From NCBI GenBank assembly GCA_002070275.1, contig MWCY01000020.1:1-52694 (forward strand): DNA of 52,694 bases, given 5' to 3'. Positions 41,361 to 50,741 of this stretch are shown in pieces (the first letter of the stretch is position 1; each line of letters opens with the position of its first letter). The notes beneath the pieces are model-generated. The model was not told where the DNA came from, ran no database searches, and worked only from the letters and a program-made list of their open reading frames with translations. The translations under genes were made by a program, and so were the position numbers. The stretch is from Candidatus Hydrogenedentes bacterium ADurb.Bin170 (GTDB lineage: Bacteria > Hydrogenedentota > Hydrogenedentia > Hydrogenedentales > CAITNO01).

Positions 41361-42872
41361 ATGACAGAAAAAGACGTTGATGCAATGGAAACATCTGAAC
41401 AGGAATCCACAGCCGCGGCAGTAGCCGAACCGGATGAAACGGGCGAAACTGACGAACGCCTGGTCGCTGACGTGGAGCAGGACGATTTCGACTGGAAAAA
41501 ACCGCCTGTCTTTGACATTGCACATAAAGAAGATTGTGTATGCGAAGTTAAAGTGACGATTCCTGCTGAAAATGTCATGGCTGTTCTGGACAATGTTTAT
41601 AACGAAATGAACGACGGCGTGCAGGTGCCTGGTTTTCGCCGGGGTAAAGCGCCGCGCAAACTGCTTGAGAAAAGGCTCGGCAAATATGCGCACAGTTCAG
41701 CCATCGAACAGCTGACCGATGCCGCCGCCAAAAGGCTTGTTCTTGAGAGCGGACTGCGCCCGGTATCTACAGCCGAAGTAACCGGTCTGGAAGACAAAGA
41801 ACAGCTGAATGATCAGGAAGACCTCGTTTATACGATCACTTTTGAAGTGCCCGGCACCTGTGCGCTTGCTGATCTGGCAGAAATCGAGCTCGAGCGCCCC
41901 GAATACGAGGTTTCCGAGGAAGCACTCGAATCCAGCATTAACAATATTCGTACCCGTTTCGGCCGATTTGAGCCGCTCGAAGACGGCGTTGCTGAAGAGG
42001 GTGATCAGGTTGTAATCGATTTCAAAGGCACTATAGACGGTGAGGCCTTTGAAGGCGGCAGTGCTGAAGGCTATCCCTATATCCTCGGAAGCAAGCGCTT
42101 TGATGAAAACATGGAAGCCGCCATGGTCGGGAAAAAAGCGGGTGATACAGCAACGGCGGAAGTGGTATTCGCCGATGATTATGCCGCCGCTGAAGTTGCA
42201 GGAAAAACCGCTCAGTTTGAGATCAGCATCAACGAGATCAAGCGGCGGGTACTTCCCGAGCTCAACGACGAGTTCGCTAAAAAAGCAGGCCATGAGTCTA
42301 TGGAAGTGATGCGCGAAACTACGAGGAAACGGCTGGCGGAAACAGCCGACGAAGAGATCGGGCATCTCCTTGAAGAACAGGTGATGCAGAAGTTGGTTGA
42401 TGCCAGTACCTTCGTCCTGCCTAAAGGACAGATTCAAAAATTTATCGACGCCGAGCGTGCATCTATTTTAGAGCGCATGCGCCAGCAGCACATTTCCGCC
42501 GAAGATATGGAGCGGGAAGAAGAAAATATCCGGGAAGCCTCCGAAAAACAGGGGCTCTTCAGCCTGAAAGCCATGTATGTCATTGATGCGCTGAGCGAAC
42601 AGGAAAAAATCGAAATAGTCGAGCAGGACTTCGATGATTATGCACGCCAGTTCGTACAGGGCGACAATGCCGAGCAGCTTGAAGCTTTCCGCGCTTATTT
42701 CCAGAGTGATGACATGCGCAGCTCCACGGAACACCGCATTCTCTACAGCAAAACTCTGAAAGCCGCCATTGCCAAATGCAAAATCAAGGTCGTATCGCCT
42801 GAAGAGCTGAGCAAAAAAGAAGCGGAAGCGGATACGGACGATGCGGCAAAAGAGGAAAACAACGATGCCTGA
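41361..42872 (+). CDS. tig: Trigger factor
   Basis: 503 residues. Ribosome-bound chaperone with peptidyl-prolyl isomerase activity. Residues 1-45 form an acidic extension not typical of the family. The ribosome-binding domain follows with [19 protein letters not shown], then the FKBP domain ([20 protein letters not shown], about 214-300) and the helical C-terminal arms. The ribosome site is GGAAGAG, rather far from the ATG. tRNA-Leu lies directly upstream and clpP overlaps the stop, as in the common tig-clpP-clpX arrangement. Confidence 0.96.
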   Translation: MTEKDVDAMETSEQESTAAAVAEPDETGETDERLVADVEQDDFDWKKPPVFDIAHKEDCVCEVKVTIPAENVMAVLDNVYNEMNDGVQVPGFRRGKAPRKLLEKRLGKYAHSSAIEQLTDAAAKRLVLESGLRPVSTAEVTGLEDKEQLNDQEDLVYTITFEVPGTCALADLAEIELERPEYEVSEEALESSINNIRTRFGRFEPLEDGVAEEGDQVVIDFKGTIDGEAFEGGSAEGYPYILGSKRFDENMEAAMVGKKAGDTATAEVVFADDYAAAEVAGKTAQFEISINEIKRRVLPELNDEFAKKAGHESMEVMRETTRKRLAETADEEIGHLLEEQVMQKLVDASTFVLPKGQIQKFIDAERASILERMRQQHISAEDMEREEENIREASEKQGLFSLKAMYVIDALSEQEKIEIVEQDFDDYARQFVQGDNAEQLEAFRAYFQSDDMRSSTEHRILYSKTLKAAIAKCKIKVVSPEELSKKEAEADTDDAAKEENNDA

Positions 42873-43530
42873 GTTCCCGCTGTCTGGTTTAAATACGATC
42901 CGTGCCGCTCTGGACATGAGCGATCCCAAGCCTGTGTCCCCTGAAGCCGTCACGATTTACCAGCAGACAAGCCGCGGCGAAAGAGCCTATGATATCTTTT
43001 CCAGGCTCCTCGAAGACCGCATCATTTTTCTCGGATATCCCATTGATGATGCAGTCGCCAACTATATCATTGCTCAGATGCTCTTCCTGGAAGCGGAAGA
43101 CCCTGATAAACCTATCAATATCTATATCAATTCACCGGGCGGAAGCGTTACTGCGGGACTTGCCATTTATGACACCATGCAGTATATCCGCCCGGAAATC
43201 ACCACCATTTGTATCGGACAGGCTGCCAGCATGGGGGCGGTTCTCATGGCGGCGGGAACAAAAGGGCGGCGCTTCGCTTTGCCTTATTCCAGGTTTCTGC
43301 TCCATCAGATCATGGGCGGCGTGCGCGGGCAGGCAACCGACATCGACATTCAGGCGCGCGAAATTGTGCGTATCAGTGAAATGACCGATGAAATTCTGGT
43401 GCGGCATACCGGACAGCCTCTCGAAGTAATACGAAGAGACAGCGACCGCGATTTTTTCATGGGAGCTGAAGAGGCAAAAGAATACGGCCTCGTCGACGAA
43501 GTCCTGCACAGACTGCCTACAGGCGCCTGA
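42865..43530 (+). CDS. clpP: ATP-dependent Clp protease proteolytic subunit
   Basis: 221 residues from the ATG at 42865, overlapping the tig stop by eight bases, with AGAGGA upstream. Serine protease of the ClpP family: [20 protein letters not shown], catalytic Ser in [10 protein letters not shown], catalytic His in YSRFLLHQ, and an Asp in [10 protein letters not shown]. The N-terminus is slightly longer than in the E. coli enzyme and is probably processed. It should form the tetradecamer that works with ClpX, encoded next. Confidence 0.96.
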   Translation: MPEFPLSGLNTIRAALDMSDPKPVSPEAVTIYQQTSRGERAYDIFSRLLEDRIIFLGYPIDDAVANYIIAQMLFLEAEDPDKPINIYINSPGGSVTAGLAIYDTMQYIRPEITTICIGQAASMGAVLMAAGTKGRRFALPYSRFLLHQIMGGVRGQATDIDIQAREIVRISEMTDEILVRHTGQPLEVIRRDSDRDFFMGAEEAKEYGLVDEVLHRLPTGA

Positions 43531-43618
43531 GAGACCCGTCGCAGCGCCGCACGCTTCCGGAAAGCACTGCTGTAAACGTGCTCCTGTAAAGGCTGTCCGC
43601 CAGCAGCACTATATATTG

Positions 43619-43647
43619 TTGACAAAAAGCCGCGAAACTGCTATAAT
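43619..43647 (+). promoter_or_regulatory. Perfect consensus sigma70 promoter of clpX
   Basis: TTGACA, exactly 17 bases, TATAAT. Both boxes match consensus completely. The start would be near 43654, about 61 bases before the clpX ATG. Confidence 0.92.
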
Positions 43648-43714
43648 TACACTCTATGTTGTGGTTGTTGTCTGTTCGTTGCGTTCTTTAAATGAAGCAG
43701 AGGAGGCACATTTC

Positions 43715-45001
43715 ATGGCTTCACAGCAAGGCTCACGCCGCAAAGGGCCTACATGTTCTTTCTGCGGGAAGTCCCACGCAGAAGTCAATAAACTGATTGC
43801 TGGTCCGGATGTGAACATCTGTGACGAATGTGTTTCCCTGTGCATTGATATTGTGGCTGCAGATCAGGGGCGCATCAAAAAACGCAAAGCGTCTCATGTG
43901 CCCACACCCCAGGAAATCAAGGACTTTCTCGATCAGTATGTGATCGGTCAGGATCAGGCGAAACGCATTTTATCGGTCGCCGTACATAACCACTATAAGC
44001 GCCTCGCCGCTGATTCTGAAGTGGACGGTGTGGAACTGCAGAAAACCAATGTGCTGCTTATCGGCCCTTCAGGGTGCGGCAAAACGCTTCTTGCCGAGAG
44101 CCTGGCACGCATGCTTGATGTTCCTTTCGCCATCGTTGATGCCACCACCCTGACAGAAGCGGGCTACGTCGGTGATGACGTTGAAAATATTGTGCTTAAG
44201 TTGCTTCAGTCTGCCGATTTTGATCATGAACGCGCCGCGACCGGGATTATTTATATCGATGAAATCGACAAAATTGCGCGTAAAAGCGATAGCCCTTCCA
44301 TCACCCGTGATGTGTCCGGTGAAGGGGTGCAGCAGGCACTGCTGAAGATCATTGAAGGGACTGTTGCCAACGTGCCTCCCCAGGGCGGGCGCAAGCATCC
44401 TCAGCAGGAATGCGTTCAGGTCGACACACGGGATATTCTTTTTATCTGCGGGGGCGCCTTTAACGGGCTCGAGCAGATCATACGAAAGCGTACCGGCAAT
44501 AATGCTATCGGATTTAACGCCGAAATTAAGTCTAAAGACCGAAAACGGCTTGGCGATATCCTCGCACAGGCACGGCCGGAAGACCTAATCTCTTTCGGTA
44601 TGATCCCCGAGTTTTCGGGTCGGATTCCCGTGATTGCTACTTTGTACGATCTTACCTCCGATGATCTGGAAAAAATTCTGACTGAACCGAAAAACGCACT
44701 TATCCGGCAGTATCAGAAAATGTTTCAGATGGATAACGTTGAACTGCAGTTTCAGCCTGAGACCATCAGGGCAGTTGCGGAAAAAGCGATTTCCCTCGAA
44801 ACAGGTGCGCGGGGCTTGCGTGCCATCCTCGAAGAGGCGATGCTTGATCTTATGTTTGAGATTCCCAGCCGCAAAGATATTAAAGAAGTCATTATGACTC
44901 CCGGTGCCATACTCAATCGGGAAGAACCTATTGTGGTTTACGAGCAGGAAAAACGGAAAAGCGCGCCGAAAAACCAGAACAGCAGCTCCGCATCCGCATG
45001 A
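43715..45001 (+). CDS. clpX: ATP-dependent Clp protease ATP-binding subunit ClpX
   Basis: 428 residues from the ATG at 43715, with AGGAGG eight bases upstream. Unfoldase that feeds ClpP. Visible: N-terminal zinc domain (CSFCGK and CDECVSLC), Walker A GPSGCGKT, pore loop GYVGDD, Walker [12 protein letters not shown] loop (GRKHPQQE), the ClpP-docking IGF loop in NAIGFNAE, and the arginine-finger/sensor-2 region ETGARGLRA. Length is normal. It has its own strong promoter, separate from tig-clpP. Confidence 0.98.
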   Translation: MASQQGSRRKGPTCSFCGKSHAEVNKLIAGPDVNICDECVSLCIDIVAADQGRIKKRKASHVPTPQEIKDFLDQYVIGQDQAKRILSVAVHNHYKRLAADSEVDGVELQKTNVLLIGPSGCGKTLLAESLARMLDVPFAIVDATTLTEAGYVGDDVENIVLKLLQSADFDHERAATGIIYIDEIDKIARKSDSPSITRDVSGEGVQQALLKIIEGTVANVPPQGGRKHPQQECVQVDTRDILFICGGAFNGLEQIIRKRTGNNAIGFNAEIKSKDRKRLGDILAQARPEDLISFGMIPEFSGRIPVIATLYDLTSDDLEKILTEPKNALIRQYQKMFQMDNVELQFQPETIRAVAEKAISLETGARGLRAILEEAMLDLMFEIPSRKDIKEVIMTPGAILNREEPIVVYEQEKRKSAPKNQNSSSASA

Positions 45002-45152
45002 TTTCCTGATTCCGCCCGACAGCTCCGCCGCCCGTGCGCCTGCCTTTTCAGTCAGCTGTTTCCTGATAAGGGTACAGGTATATCTCTGCGGCCAGACACC
45101 GGAGAAGCGGGAAGCCACCTTTTTCTTCTGCGTTTGCGCTGAGAAAAGACTG

Positions 45153-46094
45153 TCAGGAGCGTTCCAACTGGAAGCGGGCAAAGAGCGGGGCATGATCACT
45201 GAGGGGCGTTTTCCCGTCGGCATAATAGAAATCGGGGTCGTCCTGCTGCCAGTGGAGCACCTTCATGGCGCATCCCTTTCCGGGGCGAAAGAGGATGCGG
45301 TCGATTTCTTTGCTGACAGGTCCGTTGAATTCATCGGATGCATCACGCAGATCCAGGGTCTCTTTAATCCAGTCGAAGACATAGACCTTGGGATTGTCTT
45401 TGTGCTTTTCCTTGTCTTCCGGTCCGCGGCTGGGCCTCATATTAAAGTCACCCAGAATAATGACGCTGTTTTCCGGAGGGGATTGAGCATTGACAAAGTC
45501 GACGATTTCTTCACCCTGTCCTTTGCGTGCCGCCAGCGCTTGAGGGCTTCCGCCTGCTTCGATATGGGTAGTATAAACATCGAGGGTCATAGCTCCCGCC
45601 TGATACCGACCGAGGAGTACTCCTTTGGACGCAGGGCGATTCTGAAATTCGCCGCAGGTGTCGAAATTAATATTGTCCGTACTAATAAGCGGGAGTGATG
45701 AAAGAAGGGATAATCCGCTTCCCACTAATTTGAGAGGGTGCTTCAGGGTGCCGTGAAAAATCTTGGAGGAGTGTTCCGCTGCTGCCCAGGCACGGCGGTA
45801 GTCCTTGAAGCATTCCTGCAAGGCACAGATATCGAAGCGGTTGAGGAGCGGGGAGATGTGGGCGAATTTGTTTTTTGTTTCATCGAAGAGAGGCCGTGCC
45901 TGCACGTTATAGGTGCAGATAGTAAAGACGACCTCCTCGGCGTCACTGGGAAAAGGGGAGCGGGTCTGGTCGGTCGTTTCCACAACGACTTTTCCCCAGC
46001 GCATCGCCAGTACTGCAGCGGCTGTGATGATGAACAACAGCAGCGTAATTCCGATCCTGCGAAACAAAGTACTCCGGGAGAGATTGGATTTCAT
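45153..46094 (-). CDS. Endonuclease/exonuclease/phosphatase-family protein, membrane-anchored
   Basis: 313 residues. One N-terminal membrane segment (about 12-31) and an exported EEP domain: ICTYNVQ, ALQECF (metal-binding Glu), YTTHIEAGG, IILGDFNMRPS and the terminal LSDHAPL with the catalytic His. Substrates of this family range from DNA to sphingomyelin and inositol phosphates. The N-terminal anchor favours an extracytoplasmic phosphodiesterase, but the substrate is unknown. It is the last of four reverse-strand genes. Confidence 0.88.
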   Translation of the reverse strand: MKSNLSRSTLFRRIGITLLLFIITAAAVLAMRWGKVVVETTDQTRSPFPSDAEEVVFTICTYNVQARPLFDETKNKFAHISPLLNRFDICALQECFKDYRRAWAAAEHSSKIFHGTLKHPLKLVGSGLSLLSSLPLISTDNINFDTCGEFQNRPASKGVLLGRYQAGAMTLDVYTTHIEAGGSPQALAARKGQGEEIVDFVNAQSPPENSVIILGDFNMRPSRGPEDKEKHKDNPKVYVFDWIKETLDLRDASDEFNGPVSKEIDRILFRPGKGCAMKVLHWQQDDPDFYYADGKTPLSDHAPLFARFQLERS

Positions 46095-46182
46095 TATTCA
46101 TTTCCGTAGCTCAGACGTTTCCGCCCGGCAGTCAGTCCTGAAATAATGACTCTCCCGGAGTTTGACCGGTTTCAACTGACTT

Positions 46183-46686
46183 TCACATTAAAAATTTTTC
46201 CCAATGGATCACTTCTTCCAAAGGACGCTTTTCGGGAGTGGTTTCATCATTGGAATAGCCCAGCGCAATAATACTCACCAGTTTGATTTCAGCAGGGGCG
46301 CCCAGAAGCTGTTTCATGGCGGCGCCATATTCTTTTTTCTCGCCGTCGATCCAGGCACTGGCAATACCGAGGGCTGTTGCCGCCACAAGCATATTCTGTG
46401 TTGCGGCGCATCCGTCTTCGAGGTAAAAGGGGCTGTCCTTGCAGAGCACAGCGATGGCGGCGGAAGCGCTGGCAAGGTGTTTTCCGTATTCCGCCAGGTC
46501 TGCCATTTTCTTCAGCATGTCTCTGTTGGTGATGATGACAAACTCCCAGGGCTGGATATTGATTGCCGTGGCGGCAACACGTCCGGCATCAGCAATGGTC
46601 TCCAGTGTTTCTTTGGAAATGGATTTTCCGGGTTCGAATTCCCGAACGGTACGCCGAAGGCGCATGGCTGTGAGGGCATCCATCAT
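46183..46686 (-). CDS. Nitroreductase-family flavoprotein
   Basis: 167 residues, a small FMN/NAD(P)H oxidoreductase. Motifs: RRTVREFE near the N-terminus, TAINIQPWEFVII, ATQNMLVAATALGIASAWID and ALGYSNDETTPEKRPLEEVI. The AAAGGA ribosome site precedes ATGATG; either ATG could be used. The physiological substrate of such enzymes cannot be read from sequence. Confidence 0.92.
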   Translation of the reverse strand: MMDALTAMRLRRTVREFEPGKSISKETLETIADAGRVAATAINIQPWEFVIITNRDMLKKMADLAEYGKHLASASAAIAVLCKDSPFYLEDGCAATQNMLVAATALGIASAWIDGEKKEYGAAMKQLLGAPAEIKLVSIIALGYSNDETTPEKRPLEEVIHWEKFLM

Positions 46687-46756
46687 GATACATGTCCTTT
46701 CTGTTTCCGGTTCGCAAAGAACCTGTCTATTGGATGATCATCAGGACACAGCGGAC

Positions 46757-47656
46757 TCAGGGGCTGACCTCCTTTGCCTCGCCTTTGTCCAGATAAAGAA
46801 TCAGATCTCTTCCCGACGCACTGTGCCGGGAGATGCTCAGTACCCGGTGATCAGGATCACCGACCTGTGTATCCACATAGTTTTCCGCTGATTTCTGGTC
46901 GTCAAAAATTTCTATGTTGATGTTTTCATAGTCATCATACCGGGCGCGGAGCTGCCTGCCCAGTTCCTCCACATCGGCACGCCTGCTTTCGGGAGGCACG
47001 ACGCCGACCAGTCCTTTTAGAGTGGAGACGGCATGATCCAGTTCCTCCACCATCTCCGGGCTGCGGCCCCATTCGTGCAGGATGGTAAGGGAAGCAGGCT
47101 CTGCAGGGGCGCCGCTGTCCGCTTCTTCCGGCACCTGTCCTCCGTCATCGGGCAGGAAGGAGGCACCGCTCTGCTCCGGTATTACGGGCGTGTCCTTTTC
47201 CTCCATGCCCGGTACCGCCTGAAGAAGTCCGCGGATAATACCGATGCCCGGCCGGGGGATGTGCGTGGTATCCGGGATTCCGAATTCTTTCTGGATGAGG
47301 TAAAGGCGCTGTACTTCCTCGCGGAGTACGCGGTTTTCTTCCTGCATATCCGCCATGATGTGGTTGATCATGAGATCCAGGGTGGACTGGAGCATGCGCA
47401 GTTCATCCCGGACGACCTGAATCTCCAGAAGGACTTTATCGAGAGGGTCTGTCGGCGCTTTCGCTGCGTCCTCGCCTGCTGCATCAGGCACCAGATCGGG
47501 CTTTGCCACCTGTTCCGGCGAGAAGACCCGCACTTCCACTTTAGAGGAAGGAAACGTGTCACTGCTTTTCTTTGTTTCTGCCGCTGTTCCGGAAAACGCC
47601 GCAAGCAGCATCAGAGTCAGCAGGAGAAACATCGGATTTAAGGCATTCTTAACCAT
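46757..47656 (-). CDS. Exported coiled-coil protein, family not recognised
   Basis: 299 residues from the ATG at 47656, with AAGAGG upstream; an ATG at 47686 would put extra charged residues before the signal. Signal peptide about 1-25 (ending GTAAE). Residues 70-125 form a predicted coiled coil (VLLEIQVVRDELRMLQSTLD and EENRVLREEVQRL). A Pro/Glu-rich linker follows, then a second helical segment with an alternating charged C-terminus. No known domain seen. Probably periplasmic. Confidence 0.75.
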   Translation of the reverse strand: MVKNALNPMFLLLTLMLLAAFSGTAAETKKSSDTFPSSKVEVRVFSPEQVAKPDLVPDAAGEDAAKAPTDPLDKVLLEIQVVRDELRMLQSTLDLMINHIMADMQEENRVLREEVQRLYLIQKEFGIPDTTHIPRPGIGIIRGLLQAVPGMEEKDTPVIPEQSGASFLPDDGGQVPEEADSGAPAEPASLTILHEWGRSPEMVEELDHAVSTLKGLVGVVPPESRRADVEELGRQLRARYDDYENINIEIFDDQKSAENYVDTQVGDPDHRVLSISRHSASGRDLILYLDKGEAKEVSP

Positions 47657-47758
47657 CACTTCGGAAACCTCTTTTCTGAGTAACATACAGGACAGGGTAA
47701 ATTAATCCGCTGAGCTTTTTTTTGGGAAATACCGCGGATGCGTCCGGGCGGAAAACAG

Positions 47759-48469
47759 TTACAGCAGCCGGGGAACCAACTCGAGAAATCGGTCCCAGGA
47801 AGGCAGCAGATAATCAGCACGGGTGCTTCCGGCATAACGGGCATTGACAGCTGTGATCAGAGCTGCTTTTGCGTGCACCTGATGGGCGCCGGTGATATCG
47901 GTGGGCTCGAGATCGCCTATATGAAGCAGCTCGTGAGGCGCGATGCCGAGCCGATCGGCAATGGATACATACATGCGCCGCTGGGGCTTTGCGGCTCCTG
48001 TCTCATCGGAAAAATTCAGGGCGCTGAAATAGGAAAGAAAACCGGCATTATCCAGCAGGATGCGCAGGTTTCTGCCCGGACTGAAGCCCGTGTCGGAGAT
48101 AAGGGCGACGGGTACCCGCTCTGATGCGACACGAACGGCATCAAGCGCCCGGTCGATGGGAACGGGCGGATACTGCAGAATGGCGTCACCGAAGCATTGG
48201 GCAAGTTGTTTCAGGATTGTTTCATCGGCATGTACGTTCAATTGCCGGCAGCAGAGCTGTGCCGCGTCGTGGGGAGTGAGTGTGTGCTGCGTGTCCAGAT
48301 GATTGCGCATAAAAAATGCCATGGTTCTGCGCAGTGCTCTGTCGGCATCCTGTTCCGGCGCGCCTGTTGCTTCCACGAGCCCGCGCAGGCGCAGCCCGTG
48401 CCGCTCCTCTCCTTGTGCATCACGGAAGAGGGTTCCCCAGAAATCAAAAGTTACGGCGCGTATATACAT
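47759..48469 (-). CDS. HAD-superfamily hydrolase
   Basis: 236 residues from the ATG at 48469; an in-frame ATG at 48532 is less likely because the domain begins MYIRAVTFDFWGTLF (motif I, with Trp replacing the second catalytic Asp of the usual DxDGT pattern: D-F-W-G-T). Motif II ALISDTG, motif III lysine AAKPQRRMY and motif IV HIGDLEPTDITGA are present. The DxWGT form is common in the haloacid-dehalogenase-like branch, so it is probably active; substrate unknown. Confidence 0.86.
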   Translation of the reverse strand: MYIRAVTFDFWGTLFRDAQGEERHGLRLRGLVEATGAPEQDADRALRRTMAFFMRNHLDTQHTLTPHDAAQLCCRQLNVHADETILKQLAQCFGDAILQYPPVPIDRALDAVRVASERVPVALISDTGFSPGRNLRILLDNAGFLSYFSALNFSDETGAAKPQRRMYVSIADRLGIAPHELLHIGDLEPTDITGAHQVHAKAALITAVNARYAGSTRADYLLPSWDRFLELVPRLL

Positions 48470-48587
48470 GATTGCTCTGAATTTGGTATGGTGTATTCGG
48501 GCTGTCCAGTGCTGGGCGGATGCACCCGGCACCGACAGAGGACTATAATAGCATCATTGCTGTGACCGACAAAAAAGGAAAAGACAC

Positions 48588-50714
48588 ATGCCCGCTTTTG
48601 CACTGCGCCCAGGCAGTATTGCCACACTCATCTGCCTTCTTGGGTTTATTTCGCCGACTCTTTCATCCACCGCCGATTACGGTGCTGCTGTGGAGACAGT
48701 GATAGAGCATGACGACGGTGAATGGCTCTGGTTTCATCCCCGTGCGGCGGCGGCACCCGGTTTTGGCAGAGATGGTGCCCCTGCCGTGGTCATGACCCTT
48801 CAGAAACATCTTCAGATTTCAGACTATTACTCAGGTCTTTACGCGCTGTACAGTGATGATCTGGGCGGCAGCTGGACAGGTCCGGTGGAAATACCGGAGC
48901 TGGCATGGCGTGACGGCCCGGGCGGCACCACGATTGCGGTCTGTGATGTGACCCCGGGCTGGCATGCGCCGACAGGGAAAGTGCTGGCGCTGGGTGCGCA
49001 GATCTGTTACAGTCCTGACGGACGACAGGTTGCGCAGGAGGAGCGCTTCGATCAGACTGCCTATGCCGTCTATGATCCGGCGAAAAAAAGCTGGACTTCC
49101 TGGAAAATTCTGGAAATGCCGGATGATCCTAAGTTTCACTGTTCACGCAATGCCTGTTCCCAGTGGCTGACTGAAGATAACGGAGACCTGCTGGTGCCAC
49201 TTTATTATGGAGCGGCGGGGCAGTCGGATTACAGCGTGACCGTCGCCCGATGCCGTTTTGACGGTGAAACACTGCGTTACCTCTGTCATGGCACAGAAAT
49301 GACAGTGCCCGGCGGGCGGGGTCTTTGCGAGCCCTCACTGATCCGTTTTCAGAACCGTTATTATCTGACGCTGCGCAATGATGCCCGGGGCTATGTTGCA
49401 GTGAGCGATGACGGGCTTCATTTTGAGGTGCCGAAGATATGGCGTTTTGATGATGGTGCCGAGCTGGGTTCGTACAATACACAGCAGCACTGGCTTGCCT
49501 CCGGCGATACGCTCTATCTGGTCTATACACGGCGGGGAGCGGATAACGATCATATCATCCGGCACCGGGCGCCGTTGTTTATGGCACAGGTGGACACGGA
49601 ACGGTGTTGTGTGATCCGTCAAAGCGAGCGTGTGCTGATTCCGGAGCGGGGCGCAGCCATGGGCAACTTCGGCGCATCCGCCATGACAGAATCGGAGGCG
49701 TGGGTGACGGTGGGCGAAGGGGTGTGGAACGATGACATGCGGAAAAGAGGGGCAAAAGGAGCACTGCTTATTGCCCGGATCGAATGGAACAGCAGCAGGG
49801 AGAATCAGCAGATGAAAGCAGCGGAAGTGCTGGCGGCATCTCTTGAGCCGTGCGCTCAGAAACCTTTTATCACTACCCTTTTCAGCAAAGAGCCGCTGGT
49901 CTGCTGCGGCACATCCTGGTATTGTGCTGCTTCGCCCGGCTTGCCGGAGAAACTGGTCATTATGCCGGTGCTTAGACCTGAAGGGATAATCCGGATGGAT
50001 ACCGGGGCATCACTGGAGTATCAGTATGAAGAGGCGGAAGGGAAGGGCGGCATGGTGACTGTACCGCTTAAGAGCTGCAGGGATCTGCAGCAGGGGATCT
50101 GCATTCAGTGGGGCGAAAATCGCTGGCAGAAAAACATGGATCAGTTCGCAGAGGATAATCTGAACAGAACACCTATGCGGGGCGGTATGCTGATGACAGG
50201 CAGTTCCACGGCACGCATGTGGGATGTGGAGCGCTGTTTCCCGGGCAGACAGGTGCTCAACCGGGGTTTCGGCGGATCCTGCTACCGCGATCTTTTCCGC
50301 TTTGCCGACGAGGTGATTGCTGGGCATCGGCCGGATACCGTAGTTATTTATGACGGCGATAACGACATTGCCGGGGGGCTTACGCCTGTCCAGACAGCAG
50401 CAGACTGCCGTGCATCGGTGGAGCGTATCCGGGCACTGCTTCCGGACAGCCGGATTATCGTGCTTGCAACCAAACCAAGCCGCTCCCGGTGGAACCTGCA
50501 CGAAGCCATGTTCGCTTCAAATGCTGCCATCGCACAGCAGCTGAGTGCTCTGCCAAATGTGCAGTTCCTCGATCTTATTCCGCTGATTATGGACGGTGAA
50601 GGCATGCCTGATCCGGTGTGCTTCAAGGAAGATGCGCTCCATCTGAACGATGAGGGGTACCGCCGCTGGAGTGCTGCTCTAGAGAAGTATCTGCCCGCAG
50701 AAAAAAAAGAGTAA
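48588..50714 (+). CDS. Exported sialidase-like protein fused to an SGNH/GDSL hydrolase
   Basis: 708 residues. A signal peptide (about 1-28) is followed by a BNR/Asp-box beta-propeller: SDDLGGSWTG (Asp-box), CEPSLIRFQNRYYL, and AGDTLYLVYTRRG-like blades up to about residue 400. After a linker comes an SGNH hydrolase with catalytic Ser (S540 in MTGSSTARMW), GFGGS (oxyanion Gly), DGDNDI (Asn), and DALHLN (D682, H685). All four SGNH blocks are present. Such fusions could remove an O-acetyl group and then act on the same sugar, but the substrate (sialic acid or another glycan) is not proven. A second SGNH gene follows after 27 bases. Confidence 0.86.
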   Translation: MPAFALRPGSIATLICLLGFISPTLSSTADYGAAVETVIEHDDGEWLWFHPRAAAAPGFGRDGAPAVVMTLQKHLQISDYYSGLYALYSDDLGGSWTGPVEIPELAWRDGPGGTTIAVCDVTPGWHAPTGKVLALGAQICYSPDGRQVAQEERFDQTAYAVYDPAKKSWTSWKILEMPDDPKFHCSRNACSQWLTEDNGDLLVPLYYGAAGQSDYSVTVARCRFDGETLRYLCHGTEMTVPGGRGLCEPSLIRFQNRYYLTLRNDARGYVAVSDDGLHFEVPKIWRFDDGAELGSYNTQQHWLASGDTLYLVYTRRGADNDHIIRHRAPLFMAQVDTERCCVIRQSERVLIPERGAAMGNFGASAMTESEAWVTVGEGVWNDDMRKRGAKGALLIARIEWNSSRENQQMKAAEVLAASLEPCAQKPFITTLFSKEPLVCCGTSWYCAASPGLPEKLVIMPVLRPEGIIRMDTGASLEYQYEEAEGKGGMVTVPLKSCRDLQQGICIQWGENRWQKNMDQFAEDNLNRTPMRGGMLMTGSSTARMWDVERCFPGRQVLNRGFGGSCYRDLFRFADEVIAGHRPDTVVIYDGDNDIAGGLTPVQTAADCRASVERIRALLPDSRIIVLATKPSRSRWNLHEAMFASNAAIAQQLSALPNVQFLDLIPLIMDGEGMPDPVCFKEDALHLNDEGYRRWSAALEKYLPAEKKE

Positions 50715-50741
50715 GGCAGGGACAGGACAGAAAAGAGTGCT

